A DNA stretch of 28,983 bases from Clostridium sp. AF15-31. Lineage in GTDB: Bacteria; Bacillota; Clostridia; Lachnospirales; Lachnospiraceae. The stretch is from contig NZ_QTXL01000011.1 in the NCBI RefSeq assembly GCF_003461625.1, positions 1-28,983 of the forward strand, in the 5' to 3' direction. The translations under genes and the position numbers were made by a program. Shown piece by piece: positions 14,992-25,061 of this stretch (position 1 is the stretch's first letter; each line of letters starts with the position of its first letter). Below the pieces are notes generated by a model that had not been told where the DNA came from, did not search any database, and saw only the letters and a list, made by a program, of their open reading frames with translations.

Positions 14992-17097
14992 ATGTCCGAC
15001 AAATACACGAACGCAGAAAGAATTCATGATTATATATATGATCTGAAGCCGGTTATCAATGTAGGGGGATTGTTTTCCGATGGTTCTGAATACTATAGAA
15101 TACCGCAGGAGCCTGGAATCAATGACCAGGTGAAGGTTAGATTTCGAACATGTGCAGATAATGCCGATGAAGTTTATTTGATCTACAATGGCGAGGAACT
15201 CGTCATGTCTGTTGAAGAATCCGATGATTTATTTGATTACTATACGGCGGTGATCCCCGCCGGAGAGAAATATATATCCTATTATTTTGAGGTCCATTCG
15301 GGCTGTGTGACCTGTTATTATAATAGGATCGGTGTACAGAAGAATGTGAATCCGGACTATAACTTTGAAATCTGTCCGGGCTTTGATGTACCGGATTGGG
15401 CAAAGGGAGCTGTCTTTTATCAGATCTATGTGGATCGTTTCTGTAATGGAGATCCATCGAACGATGTACTGGACAACGAATACTGCTACATCGACAGTCC
15501 TACCAGACAGGTGAAGGATTGGTATGAATATCCGGCAAATATGGATGTCGGACGTTTCTATGGCGGAGATCTTCAGGGTGTTAAGGATAAGTTAGATTAC
15601 CTGCAGGATCTGGGCGTAGATGTTATCTATTTTAATCCGTTATTTGTATCACCATCCAACCACAAATACGATATTCAGGATTATGATTATATTGATCCGC
15701 ATTTCGGAAAGATCGTTGTGGACGAGGGCGAATGCCTGCCGGATGGCGTAAAAGAGAATAAAAGAGCAACAAAATATATCAGCCGTGTAACCGACAAACG
15801 GAATCTGGAAGCCAGCAATCAGTTTTTTGCAGAACTGGTGGAGGAGATTCACAGTCGTGGTATGCGTGTTATCTTAGATGGTGTATTTAACCATTGCGGT
15901 TCTTTCAACAAATGGATGGATCGTGAGTGTATCTATGAGAATCAGGAAGGCTACGAGAAGGGAGCATATGTATCCTGGAGCAGTCCGTATAAGTCATTCT
16001 TTAAGTTTTATAACGAAGAGGTATGGCCGTATAATACCACCTACGATGGTTGGTGGGGGCATGATACACTTCCAAAGCTGAACTATGAAGATTCCCCAAA
16101 ACTGGTGGAATATATTTTGAATATAGCAAAGAAATGGGTGTCCCCTCCATATAACGTGGATGGCTGGCGACTGGATGTTGCAGCAGATCTCGGACATTCG
16201 GAGGAATATAATCACAAGTTCTGGAGAATGTTCCGTAACGCAGTCAAAGAGGCAAATCCAAATGCAATTGTACTGGCAGAGCATTATGGAGATCCAAAGC
16301 CTTGGTTAAAGGGCGATCAGTGGGATACCGTTATGAACTATGATGCATTTATGGAGCCGATTACCTGGTTTCTGACTGGTGTTGAGAAACACAGTGATGA
16401 GTTCCGTGGTGATCTGTTGGGTAATCCGGATACATTTATGGGAGCCATGAATTATCATATGGCGAGATTCCAGCGTCCATCCCTTGAGATTGCAATGAAT
16501 GAATTATCAAACCACGATCATTCCAGATTCTTAACCCGTACAAACCGGAGAGTCGGACGTACGCATACGATGGGGCCGCAGGCGGCAAATGAGGGTATCG
16601 ATAAGAGTATATTCCGTCAGGGCGTTGTATTCCAGATGACCTGGCCGGGAGCTCCGACGATCTACTATGGAGATGAAGCAGGACTTTGTGGCTGGACTGA
16701 CCCGGATAACCGTAGAACGTATCCGTGGGGCAGAGAAGATATGGAACTGATCCGGTTCCATAAAGACATGATCTGTATCCATAAGAACTATGAGGCTCTG
16801 ATCCGTGGCTCGGTTATGTTCTTGCATGGAGCACATAAGATTATCGCATATGGACGGTTCACAGATACGGAGCAACTGGTTGTGATCCTGAATACAAATT
16901 ATGAAGACATCGATGTGAAGCTGCATGTCAGACGGATTGGGGTCAAGAACCATGAGATCATGCGCAGAGTGATGCTTACAAATGAAGAAGGCTACAGTCT
17001 GGAAACCTGTGACTACAAAGTAGAGCATAATATGCTTTATATGAAGGTGCCGAAGATGTCAGCTATGGTTCTTGTAAATGTGGGAAGAGATGTTTAA
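14992..17097 (+). CDS. GH13 alpha-amylase family enzyme, neopullulanase/cyclomaltodextrinase-like, intracellular
   Basis: A 701-residue protein without signal peptide, so probably cytosolic, acting on maltodextrins, cyclodextrins or pullulan fragments. An N-terminal beta domain of the CBM34 type (about 20-125) is followed by the (beta/alpha)8 domain, starting around WAKGAVFYQIYVDRF. The four GH13 regions are visible: DGVFNHCG (296-303), GWRLDVA with nucleophile D395, VLAEHYG with acid/base E430, and NHDHSR with D509. A C-terminal beta domain ends the protein. GGGAG precedes the ATG. The kinase gene starts 17 nt after its stop, so the two are probably co-transcribed, although no functional link is evident. 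The exact substrate cannot be fixed from sequence. Confidence 0.9.
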   Translation: MSDKYTNAERIHDYIYDLKPVINVGGLFSDGSEYYRIPQEPGINDQVKVRFRTCADNADEVYLIYNGEELVMSVEESDDLFDYYTAVIPAGEKYISYYFEVHSGCVTCYYNRIGVQKNVNPDYNFEICPGFDVPDWAKGAVFYQIYVDRFCNGDPSNDVLDNEYCYIDSPTRQVKDWYEYPANMDVGRFYGGDLQGVKDKLDYLQDLGVDVIYFNPLFVSPSNHKYDIQDYDYIDPHFGKIVVDEGECLPDGVKENKRATKYISRVTDKRNLEASNQFFAELVEEIHSRGMRVILDGVFNHCGSFNKWMDRECIYENQEGYEKGAYVSWSSPYKSFFKFYNEEVWPYNTTYDGWWGHDTLPKLNYEDSPKLVEYILNIAKKWVSPPYNVDGWRLDVAADLGHSEEYNHKFWRMFRNAVKEANPNAIVLAEHYGDPKPWLKGDQWDTVMNYDAFMEPITWFLTGVEKHSDEFRGDLLGNPDTFMGAMNYHMARFQRPSLEIAMNELSNHDHSRFLTRTNRRVGRTHTMGPQAANEGIDKSIFRQGVVFQMTWPGAPTIYYGDEAGLCGWTDPDNRRTYPWGREDMELIRFHKDMICIHKNYEALIRGSVMFLHGAHKIIAYGRFTDTEQLVVILNTNYEDIDVKLHVRRIGVKNHEIMRRVMLTNEEGYSLETCDYKVEHNMLYMKVPKMSAMVLVNVGRDV

Positions 17098-17114
17098 AAG
17101 AGGAAACTAAAGTC

Positions 17115-18152
17115 TTGAAAAGTGATTTTGAGAGAAAACGGTTCATACAACGATTTGTGATCCTGGCTGTAATATTGCTGGCAGTGGTTGGAATCGGTAT
17201 ACGGTTCCTGTTCGGTGGCGATGAAAAGAGAATTGCAGTTATTTTGCTGATGTTAGCGGTTGGGCTTGTAATTCTGTTTTTCATCAGTTATCGGGAGATC
17301 GACCATACTTATCGGGAGATTGAGCATGTGTCGGATGAGATGCTTCGTGTGCTTCAGGGAGAAGATGAGCTGCCGGAGGAAGAATACATGCAGGGCACGA
17401 TCGGAATCTTATATACGAACTTTTATAAGATGGTGACATTTTTAAAAGAAAACAAAGAGCGGGAAATGTCAGAGAAAGTATTCTTACGTGATATCATGTC
17501 AGATATCTCTCATCAGCTTAAGACACCGCTGGCATCCTTAAATGTATTCATCGATCTGCTGTTAGATGATTCCTTTACAGATGAAGAAAAACGGATGCGG
17601 GTGCTTAACGAATCAAAAAATCAGCTTACCAGAATGGAATGGATGGTATTATCTCTTTTAAAGCTTGCACGGATCGAGGCGGGAGCAATCCAGTTTGACC
17701 GAAAAGAATGTGATCTGAAGCTGTTATTATTACAGGCAAGAGACAGCGTAACTTATCTGACGGAGAGCAGGGAACAGGAGGTTCATGTAATCTGTGAGGA
17801 TGGCAGGAAGCTGGTCTGTGACGGAGACTGGCTCGTAGAGGCGGTCATCAATCTTTTGAAGAATGCATCAGACTATTCACCGGAGAAGACAGAGATCACG
17901 GTTGAGGTAGAACACAATCCGGTCTTTACCAGGATCTATGTCAAGGATCATGGAATGGGAATCGCAGAGAAGGATCTCGGAAATATATTTAAACGATTCT
18001 ACCGTGTACACCATGATGTGAATCCGAACAGTGTCGGAATCGGCTTATCCCTTACAAAATCTATCGTAGAAGGAATGGGCGGCAAGATCACGGTGCGGAG
18101 TGAAGAAGGAGCATATACCTGGTTTATCATTACATTTGTACATGTAGATTAA
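17115..18152 (+). CDS. Short-loop (BceS-like) sensor histidine kinase
   Basis: A 345-residue membrane kinase. Two N-terminal membrane segments (about 12-33 and 38-58) are joined by only about five residues, so there is no extracellular sensor domain; this is the intramembrane-sensing layout of BceS-type kinases, which take their signal from a partner ABC permease. The H-box is SHQLKTPLASL with H133, the N-box is VINLLKNASDYS, the G1 box is VKDHGMGI, the F-box is FKRFYR and the G2 box is VGIGLSL. The start is TTG at 17115 with AGAGGA about 9 nt upstream. A response regulator gene would normally lie directly upstream; here a GH13 gene occupies that place and no OmpR-type regulator is in the window. 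Confidence 0.92.
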   Translation: MKSDFERKRFIQRFVILAVILLAVVGIGIRFLFGGDEKRIAVILLMLAVGLVILFFISYREIDHTYREIEHVSDEMLRVLQGEDELPEEEYMQGTIGILYTNFYKMVTFLKENKEREMSEKVFLRDIMSDISHQLKTPLASLNVFIDLLLDDSFTDEEKRMRVLNESKNQLTRMEWMVLSLLKLARIEAGAIQFDRKECDLKLLLLQARDSVTYLTESREQEVHVICEDGRKLVCDGDWLVEAVINLLKNASDYSPEKTEITVEVEHNPVFTRIYVKDHGMGIAEKDLGNIFKRFYRVHHDVNPNSVGIGLSLTKSIVEGMGGKITVRSEEGAYTWFIITFVHVD

Positions 18153-18241
18153 GCTGATTCTAAAAAGAATTCTAAAGAAATTAATGTGAAGCAATAACAG
18201 AAAATACTATGGTGATGGGAATTGATGTAGGAAATTATCTC

Positions 18242-18263
18242 TTTCTTACAATATTGTAAGAAA
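18242..18263. promoter_or_regulatory. 22-bp perfect palindrome, BceR-type operator
   Basis: The centre is TTACA-ATAT-TGTAA, extended symmetrically by TTTC and GAAA. It matches, from memory, the TnACA-N4-TGTAA inverted repeat described for BceR-like response regulators. A TACAAT within it (18247-18252) could act as a -10, with TTGATG 18222-18227 a weak -35 at 19 nt. It lies 103 nt before the first permease, consistent with control by the adjacent kinase through an unlinked regulator. Confidence 0.7.
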
Positions 18264-18305
18264 AGAATACACAGATATTCACGGGAATGTAAGATAGAAG
18301 TGAGA

Positions 18306-18341
18306 AGATAGATACAACGAAGAGGTATCTATCTTTTTTTC
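18306..18341 (+). terminator. Intrinsic terminator (or attenuator) in the permease leader
   Basis: AGATAGATAC (18306-18315) pairs perfectly with GTATCTATCT (18325-18334) around a 9-nt loop, followed by a run of T. It lies after the palindrome and only 25 nt before the permease ATG, so transcripts starting near the palindrome must read through it. Confidence 0.82.
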
Positions 18342-18365
18342 ATATATATCACGGGGAGGTAATGA

Positions 18366-20795
18366 ATGACAGATTATAAAAAACTCGCACTTTATTATCT
18401 AAAAGCAGGTAAAAGGCGATGCATCGTTACGATCGTTGGGGTGATGATCACAGTGGCGGTGCTATATACAGCATTGAATTTTGGATATTCGTATGTGCTC
18501 CAGAAACGGCAGGAAGTGAGAAAAGAAGCAGACTATGAGATCGTTTTTCTGTCAGAAGATACAGACAGATTAGCGCAGATCGCAGCAGATGACCGGGTAC
18601 TTCAGGCATATAGCGGGGCGTATACAGGGGAAGAATATGTCAGTGATGAAGAAAGATTTGTAGAAGTAAATTATAAAAATGCTTTATATGTGAATATCAG
18701 ACATCCTTATCAGATGGAGTCGGTCATGGAGGCCATGAAAGCGGATTACGGAGTGGATGCAAGGCTGAATAATGAATTGGCTGTGTTATATCTTCAGGAT
18801 TCAGATGGTCTGCTTGGTGTTGTATTGATCCTTGTTCTGTTGGTTGCTTATATCTTTGCAATCTTTGCTGTCGGAATGATCAGAAATACGGTGCAGATGT
18901 TCACGTTAGAGCAGGTAAAGGATTATGGAATCCTGCGGTGCATCGGAGCAACCAAAGGACAGTTGAACCGGGTTATATACAGGATGGGAGCGGGCATGGA
19001 ACTGACAGGCATTGCAGCCGGTGTACTGCTCGGAACCATCATCAGTGTGATCCTTGGTTTTTCAAAGGATGTAAATGTCGGATTCCATATCGGACCGGCT
19101 ATTCCGATCCTGATCGCATATCTTGGAGATCTGTATTTTGTTATGCAGGAGTGTTCAAAGCTTGTGACGAAGATATCTCCGGTCAGTGCGGTCCGTGGGG
19201 AGTACCGGATCAAAAAGGAAAAGATCAAGGTTCGTGGAAATGGTCTGATGGGGCGGTTGTTCGGTGTTGAAGGCGCCTATGCAAGAAAAAGTGTATTGCG
19301 GAACAGCGGACGATTTGCAAAGACAGTAACAGCCATGATGCTCAGCATAACGGCGATCATTATATGCTTAAGCATCGAGAGTATGGTTCATGATACGAAA
19401 AAGAATATTAATGATATGTATGGCAGATATCTGGAAGAAAACCAATCGCCTGCCAGCATATTTAATGATGTGGAATGGATACAGAGTGAGGATTTGCCCT
19501 CTGCCGAAGAGATCAAAGAGAATTCTTTGCATTACTATGTAACAGAAACAAAAATGGTATACAGTGCCAGAGGAAATCTGGTAGATCCTGAAACCTATTA
19601 TGGCAAGTTTAACAAAGATTATGCAGAACAGACGAGTTTGGGAAGTTACATCGAAGCAATGATGCAGAGATGGAGAGAACGGAATACAAAGGAATACAGC
19701 GAGAAAGATGATGTAGAATATGAAAAGGCTGTTGACAGTCTGAATAGTTCATTTATAAGCATTGAAGGTTGTGATCAGAATGATCTGGACTATCTGTCCG
19801 AATTTATAGAGAGTGGAACTGCGGAGCTGGATGACGATGGTATCCTGGTTATCGGTGGAGGAAGTGTAATGGATTATTCCTGGACGGGTGATGAAAAGCT
19901 GACATTGTATGATCTGGGAAAGCATTTTGATACATATGATCTGCAGGTAGGAGATACGATCCGGCTGGTTGATTACAGGGAATATAAAAAACGATATCAG
20001 GCGGCTTATGACAAGATGATGGCAGACAGCATTTTGGTCAGTCCTGAGGTAGATACGGGAGATACCTATATCTCAGAAGAACGGGCAACCAAAGAGGGCA
20101 GATCAACCTGGCGTGAACAGTATGTGATCGCTGAGCGTATCCGTCAGGAACTTATTGAGGAAGGATATTATCGAACCTATACAGTTCAGGGAGTTCTGGA
20201 TTTTGGAGATCAGCTGCTTCCGGAATGGGCTGATATCTATATGAAAAGAGATTCTTATTTCGATCTGACCGGATTTGATGAACAGGATATGACGGGAGTA
20301 AAGTATGCGATCGATCTTGACAGTGTACCGATATCCTATTTTGACATGCTATCGTCCGATCTTACGGATGTTTTGTATGGATATGCATATGCCAGAAATG
20401 TAATGCGGTATGCGTTGGCGTTTGCTGCCTTTGTATTTATATTAAGTTCAGTGAATATCATTAATACCACAGCAGGAAATCTGCATATGAGGCGAAAAGA
20501 ACTGGCGCAGCTCCGGGTACTTGGAATGTCCAGAAAGAGGTTGATCCATACGGTCATGTTAGAGGGAGTGATGGCAACTGCCTTATCGAATATTCTTGGA
20601 TTTTTATTCGGTACGATATTTACAATATATATCTATGAATATCTCAGCATGCTTTTATATATAAAACCGACCATTGCCTGGTGGGCATTTGGAGTCGGGT
20701 TTGCCGCATCTGCATTGGTAATCTGTGGAAGCATCTATGTATCACTTAGGGATCTTCCGGTTGATATTGTGGATGACCTGAAGCTTGAGGAATAA
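18366..20795 (+). CDS. FtsX-type ABC transporter permease with large outer domain (copy A)
   Basis: An 809-residue integral membrane protein. TM1 is about 18-45, an outer region follows to about 147, then TMs at about 149-172, 210-231, 240-260 and 319-340. A large outer domain (about 341-675) is followed by three C-terminal TMs (about 680-702, 733-757, 768-790). The FtsX signature region LEQVKDYGILRCIGATKGQL lies at 181-200, and RKELAQLRVLGMSRKRL is the second coupling loop. Members of this family do not usually pump across a channel but extract or dislodge lipophilic or peptide molecules. Next to a BceS-like kinase, sensing and resistance to an antimicrobial peptide is a reasonable inference. 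GGGGAGG precedes the ATG. It is followed at 62 nt by a paralogue. Confidence 0.9.
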   Translation: MTDYKKLALYYLKAGKRRCIVTIVGVMITVAVLYTALNFGYSYVLQKRQEVRKEADYEIVFLSEDTDRLAQIAADDRVLQAYSGAYTGEEYVSDEERFVEVNYKNALYVNIRHPYQMESVMEAMKADYGVDARLNNELAVLYLQDSDGLLGVVLILVLLVAYIFAIFAVGMIRNTVQMFTLEQVKDYGILRCIGATKGQLNRVIYRMGAGMELTGIAAGVLLGTIISVILGFSKDVNVGFHIGPAIPILIAYLGDLYFVMQECSKLVTKISPVSAVRGEYRIKKEKIKVRGNGLMGRLFGVEGAYARKSVLRNSGRFAKTVTAMMLSITAIIICLSIESMVHDTKKNINDMYGRYLEENQSPASIFNDVEWIQSEDLPSAEEIKENSLHYYVTETKMVYSARGNLVDPETYYGKFNKDYAEQTSLGSYIEAMMQRWRERNTKEYSEKDDVEYEKAVDSLNSSFISIEGCDQNDLDYLSEFIESGTAELDDDGILVIGGGSVMDYSWTGDEKLTLYDLGKHFDTYDLQVGDTIRLVDYREYKKRYQAAYDKMMADSILVSPEVDTGDTYISEERATKEGRSTWREQYVIAERIRQELIEEGYYRTYTVQGVLDFGDQLLPEWADIYMKRDSYFDLTGFDEQDMTGVKYAIDLDSVPISYFDMLSSDLTDVLYGYAYARNVMRYALAFAAFVFILSSVNIINTTAGNLHMRRKELAQLRVLGMSRKRLIHTVMLEGVMATALSNILGFLFGTIFTIYIYEYLSMLLYIKPTIAWWAFGVGFAASALVICGSIYVSLRDLPVDIVDDLKLEE

Positions 20796-20857
20796 AAAAC
20801 GATAATGATGAAGAAAGGCCAAAGTTATCGGTGTGAAATAAAAAGGAGAGGTGAGAA

Positions 20858-23314
20858 ATGACAGACTATAAGAAACTTGCAGCATATTATCTGAAAGCCA
20901 GCAAAAAGCGGTGTGTGATCACGATCATCGGTGTAATGATCACAGTGATCGTATTGTATGCGGGATTGAACATTTTCTATTCTTATATGCTGCAGCAGCA
21001 AAAAGATGTAAGAAAGGAAGCGGACTATGAGATCGTGTTCCTGACGGATGATCAGGAAACCTTATCACAGATTGCGTCGGATGATCGTGTCACACAGGCA
21101 TATACAGGAAAATATGCGGTGAGTGAGTGGGAGACAGTGAACGGAACGGATGGCAAATATGTAGAAAAGGTATACGACAATGCATTGTATGTAAATACCG
21201 GACATCCTTACAGGATGGCTAAGATCATGAACGAGATGATAGAAGATTATGGGGTGGATGCAGAACTTAACTGGAATCTTTCCACTTGGTATCTGCAGGA
21301 CATGGAGGAAGGATTTGCCGTTATATTGATCGTGGTTCTGCTGATTGCATATATATTTGCAATCTTTGCAGTCGGAGTTATCAGAAATACGATCCAGATG
21401 TTCACATTAGAGCAGGTGAAAGACTATGGAATCTTACGATGTATCGGAGCGACGAAAGGACAGCTAAGCGGCATCATCTATCGGATGGGAGCCATGCTTG
21501 AGATAGCCGGACTGCTTGCCGGCATTGTGATGGGCGGAATTGTCAGCATGATCCTTGGATTTATATTTAAGATAAGCGCAGGCTTCCATATCATTCCGAT
21601 GATACCGATCCTGATCACTTATCTGGGAGATATGTATTTTGTAATGCGTGAGAATGCCAAGCTGGTAACGAAGATGACGCCGGTCAGTGCGGTTCGTGGT
21701 GAATACAGGATCAAGAAAGAAAAGCTTCGTCGTCATGGCGGCGGACTGATGGGAAAGATATTTGGAATCGAAGGATCATATGCCAGAAAGAGTGTTCTTC
21801 GAAACAAAGGAAGATTTATAAAGACAGTAACCGCTATGGTGTTTAGCATTTCGGCGATCGTATTGATCTGCAGCTGTTGGGGACAGCTTCGGAAATACTG
21901 GAAGTCTACAGATGAAAAGTTTGGAGATTATCAGATCAATCTGACATCATATTCATCCGCTACAACGAGTCTGGAGGAAGCACAGAGCACCTTGCCATCT
22001 GTAGAGGTATTCCGGGAATTGTCACGGAATAATAGTGTAGAAGAATCGAAGAAGGTATATGGCTGCAAGGCCGATCTGGTAGATACGGATTCTTATACAG
22101 GAAAGATCACAGATGAATTTCGAACCAAGGTTACGATGGGACATTATTACGGTGTCTATATGGATAAGTTAAATGGAACAGGAGAGGCATCTGATGATAA
22201 GGATCCGGAAGTTACCAGAAGTGTAGCGGAAACTATGGTAAACAGTACCGATGTGATCGGATGCGATGATTCAGATCTGAATCATCTTGCAAAATATCTG
22301 ACAGCGGGAACAACGGAGCTGTCAGAGAATGGTATTCTGGTTGTGGCAGGAGGAAGCTTTAACAGTTGGGATCTGGACGGAGATGCCTATGGGGATGAGG
22401 CTGATACCTTATATGACAAGATCTATCATTTTGAGACTTATCATTTTGAACTGGGTGATACCGTTCAGTTAGTCGATTTTGCTCTGTATCAGAAGAAATG
22501 TCTGAAAGCAAAGGAGAGGATCGAGCAGGAATTTGAAAAACTGCAGAAGGAAGCAGGAATGACACAAGACAGTGGCGAAATAGAAAATGCAGAAGGAAGA
22601 ACGGCTATGCGCCAGGAGTATGTGGAATATGAGCAGATCAGAGATCAGCTGATCGCAGAGGGACACTACAAGACTTACAAGGTCGAAGGTATTCTGGATC
22701 TTGGCACACAGGTATTTGGTGAGACTGCAGACCGTCAGATCTATATGCGCCAGAATGATTATTTCGATCTGACCGGATATGGAGAAAATGACATTGCCGG
22801 AATGAAATATAAGGTCAATCTGGACAGTGTATCAGCCAGCTCTGTAACAGATATGCTTTCCTATATCGGTGATTCCTTATATGGAGAGTCTATGCAGCTC
22901 TGTGTATACCTGAAAAGCTTTGTCCGGTATGCAATCGCAGCGGTATTGTTCATCTTTGTATTAAGTTCAGTAAATATTGTGAATACGACAGCCGGAAATC
23001 TGCATCTGAGACGAAAAGAATTCGCACAGCTCCGTGTCATCGGAATGTCCAGAAAGCGCCTGTTGAAAACCGTTATGTTAGAGGGGGTTATGACGACAGT
23101 GGTAGCCAATGTACTCGGCTTTATTATAGGTATCGGGTTATCGTATGGAGTATTCATGTATCTTAATATGGTGATCGAGGCAGGAAAGTCCATTGCCTGG
23201 TGGGCATTTGGAGTCGGACTTGTGGCATCCGGTCTGATCATCTGCGGAAGCATCTGGCTGGGGATCAGAGATCTTCCGGTAGCCATGGTAGAAGATCTGA
23301 GGCTTGAAGAGTAG
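20858..23314 (+). CDS. FtsX-type ABC transporter permease with large outer domain (copy B)
   Basis: An 818-residue paralogue of the preceding gene with the same layout. Both begin MTDYKKLA(L/A)YYLKA and end with a (D/E)DL(K/R)LEE tail; the coupling loops LEQVKDYGILRCIGATKGQL and RKEFAQLRVIGMSRKRL are nearly identical. The large outer domain (about 345-685) is the most divergent part, so the two probably form a heterodimer or recognise different ligands. AAGGAGAGG precedes the ATG. The shared ATPase gene follows after 146 nt; that gap holds an ATACAGCA/TGCTGTAT inverted repeat (23333-23340 and 23361-23368) but no clear promoter. Confidence 0.9.
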   Translation: MTDYKKLAAYYLKASKKRCVITIIGVMITVIVLYAGLNIFYSYMLQQQKDVRKEADYEIVFLTDDQETLSQIASDDRVTQAYTGKYAVSEWETVNGTDGKYVEKVYDNALYVNTGHPYRMAKIMNEMIEDYGVDAELNWNLSTWYLQDMEEGFAVILIVVLLIAYIFAIFAVGVIRNTIQMFTLEQVKDYGILRCIGATKGQLSGIIYRMGAMLEIAGLLAGIVMGGIVSMILGFIFKISAGFHIIPMIPILITYLGDMYFVMRENAKLVTKMTPVSAVRGEYRIKKEKLRRHGGGLMGKIFGIEGSYARKSVLRNKGRFIKTVTAMVFSISAIVLICSCWGQLRKYWKSTDEKFGDYQINLTSYSSATTSLEEAQSTLPSVEVFRELSRNNSVEESKKVYGCKADLVDTDSYTGKITDEFRTKVTMGHYYGVYMDKLNGTGEASDDKDPEVTRSVAETMVNSTDVIGCDDSDLNHLAKYLTAGTTELSENGILVVAGGSFNSWDLDGDAYGDEADTLYDKIYHFETYHFELGDTVQLVDFALYQKKCLKAKERIEQEFEKLQKEAGMTQDSGEIENAEGRTAMRQEYVEYEQIRDQLIAEGHYKTYKVEGILDLGTQVFGETADRQIYMRQNDYFDLTGYGENDIAGMKYKVNLDSVSASSVTDMLSYIGDSLYGESMQLCVYLKSFVRYAIAAVLFIFVLSSVNIVNTTAGNLHLRRKEFAQLRVIGMSRKRLLKTVMLEGVMTTVVANVLGFIIGIGLSYGVFMYLNMVIEAGKSIAWWAFGVGLVASGLIICGSIWLGIRDLPVAMVEDLRLEE

Positions 23315-23460
23315 GCGTGAAAGGTAAGTTTGATACAGCAGATGAAAGGTGAAACGGAGTTGCTGTATTACAAGGTTAAAAAACAGAAATGCAATAAATA
23401 TATAGATAAAAATTATAGATAGAAAGATCTGCGGGAAAGGCAGAGGAAAGAGGGTACGCT

Positions 23461-24138
23461 ATGGAAATCGTAAAAATGGAACATGTAACAAAGATATACG
23501 GAGAAGGAAATACCAGAGTATGGGCGCTTGATGATGTGAACCTGACAGTGAATAAGGGCGAGATCGTGGCGGTTGTCGGTGCATCCGGTTCCGGTAAATC
23601 CACCCTGCTTCATGTTATGGGTGGTGTGGATACTCCAAATGAGGGAAATGTCATCGTAGACGGAAAGGATATTACAAGACTGACCGATGAGGAGATGTCA
23701 GTCTTCCGTAGAAGAAAGATCGGATTTGTATTTCAGGCATATCATCTGATCCCGGTACTGACAGTAGAGGAAAATATCAAGATGCCGATCTTGCTCGATC
23801 ACAGAAAGCCGGATCGCGATTACATCGATCATATTATCGAGATGTTAGGTCTGAAGGACAGACGGAAGCATCTTCCAAACCAGTTATCTGGTGGACAGCA
23901 GCAGCGTGCAGCGATCGCAAGAGCACTGGCAAATCGCCCGGCATTGATTCTTGCCGATGAGCCTACCGGAGCACTTGACTCCAAAAACGGAAATGAAGTT
24001 ATCACTCTGCTTCAGGATTCTGTTAAGAAGCTGGATCAGACACTGGTACTTATCACACATAATATCGATCTGGCGAGAGAGGCAGACCGTATCGTGAGGA
24101 TCACGGATGGAAAGATATCAGAAGGAGAGGAGATGTAG
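23461..24138 (+). CDS. ABC transporter ATP-binding protein, MacB/LolD type
   Basis: A 225-residue ATPase. Walker A is GASGSGKS (40-47), the Q-loop glutamine is in VFQAYHLIP (92), the signature is LSGGQQQR (142-149), Walker B is LILADEPTG (162-170) and the switch histidine is H200 in LITH. Its length and motifs are those of ATPases that partner FtsX/MacB permeases. It is the only ATPase in the cluster, so it may energise copies A and B and also the permease at 25062. GAGGG lies about 7 nt before the ATG. The next gene starts 2 nt after its stop. Confidence 0.95.
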   Translation: MEIVKMEHVTKIYGEGNTRVWALDDVNLTVNKGEIVAVVGASGSGKSTLLHVMGGVDTPNEGNVIVDGKDITRLTDEEMSVFRRRKIGFVFQAYHLIPVLTVEENIKMPILLDHRKPDRDYIDHIIEMLGLKDRRKHLPNQLSGGQQQRAAIARALANRPALILADEPTGALDSKNGNEVITLLQDSVKKLDQTLVLITHNIDLAREADRIVRITDGKISEGEEM

Positions 24139-24140
24139 AG

Positions 24141-25061
24141 ATGAAACGAATACTAACAATCTGTATGGCATGTGTACTTGGATTCCTTACTGTATTTGGA
24201 TATAAGGACACGATGGCTTTTGTATCAGCAGCGGAGCCAAAGGTTATGGTAACCGATTATAAGATCAAAGAGAATGAAGTAGTGGCAGGCGGAACCTTTA
24301 CACTTGAGGTTACGATCAAGAATACCGCAGATAAAAAGATCAGTAATCTGAAAATGGCAGTCGCTTCCGAGGGAGGCGAACTGATTCCGGCATCCGGAGC
24401 CGGAACCGGATATCTGGCAAGTCTGGAAGGCGGAGAGACTTATACATTTGAGTTCCCGATGCAGGCAGCAGCCAATCTGGAAGAAAAGGCTTATAAGCTG
24501 ACAGTGACAGATGAGTATGAAGACCGCTATGGCAATCCATATACCGTGACAGATACGATCTATCTGCCGGTTACGATCAAACAGCGCGGTGAGATCACAG
24601 GCGTATATGCAGAGTCAGATGTGACACTCGGAGATTCTATCGAGATCATGGGAAGTGTCAGCAATCTGGGAGCATCTACCCTCTATAATGTAAAGGCAAA
24701 GATCGATACAAGATTTACATCTGAAGGTGATGTCTATATCGGCAATATCGAACCGGGTAAGAATGGCTCGATCGATATACTTGCAAACACAACGAAGACG
24801 ACAGGCACCGGCGGTGAGATGGGTAAGCTTATCGTTACATATGAAGATAAGTCAGGAAATGTAACAACACTGGAAGAAAATTTCTCAATCAGCGTAAATG
24901 CACCTGTCTATACAGATATTGAAAAGGTAAAGGATGTACAGAAGAAAGATTACAGTAAGATGATCATAGAGATCGTTGTTGCTGTGGTTGTTGCAGCACT
25001 TATTGTTATCTGGATTATCCGCAGAAGAAAGAGGAAGAAAGAGATATTGGAGGAGTTCTAA
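24141..25061 (+). CDS. Membrane-anchored outward-facing protein with CARDB-like Ig domains
   Basis: A 306-residue protein with an N-terminal signal sequence (about 1-31), two beta-sandwich domains (about 34-145 and 150-255) and one C-terminal membrane segment (about 270-290) with a basic tail (RRRKRKKE). The domains resemble the CARDB/COG1361 type: a stretch such as VVAGGTFTLEVTIKNTADKK, then VTLGDSIEIMGSVSNLGAST. Proteins of this form often lie between an ABC ATPase and a MacB-like permease in Clostridia; an accessory or adaptor role outside the membrane, comparable in position to MacA, is an inference. It is tightly packed: 2 nt after the ATPase stop and directly abutting the next ATG. Confidence 0.78.
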   Translation: MKRILTICMACVLGFLTVFGYKDTMAFVSAAEPKVMVTDYKIKENEVVAGGTFTLEVTIKNTADKKISNLKMAVASEGGELIPASGAGTGYLASLEGGETYTFEFPMQAAANLEEKAYKLTVTDEYEDRYGNPYTVTDTIYLPVTIKQRGEITGVYAESDVTLGDSIEIMGSVSNLGASTLYNVKAKIDTRFTSEGDVYIGNIEPGKNGSIDILANTTKTTGTGGEMGKLIVTYEDKSGNVTTLEENFSISVNAPVYTDIEKVKDVQKKDYSKMIIEIVVAVVVAALIVIWIIRRRKRKKEILEEF

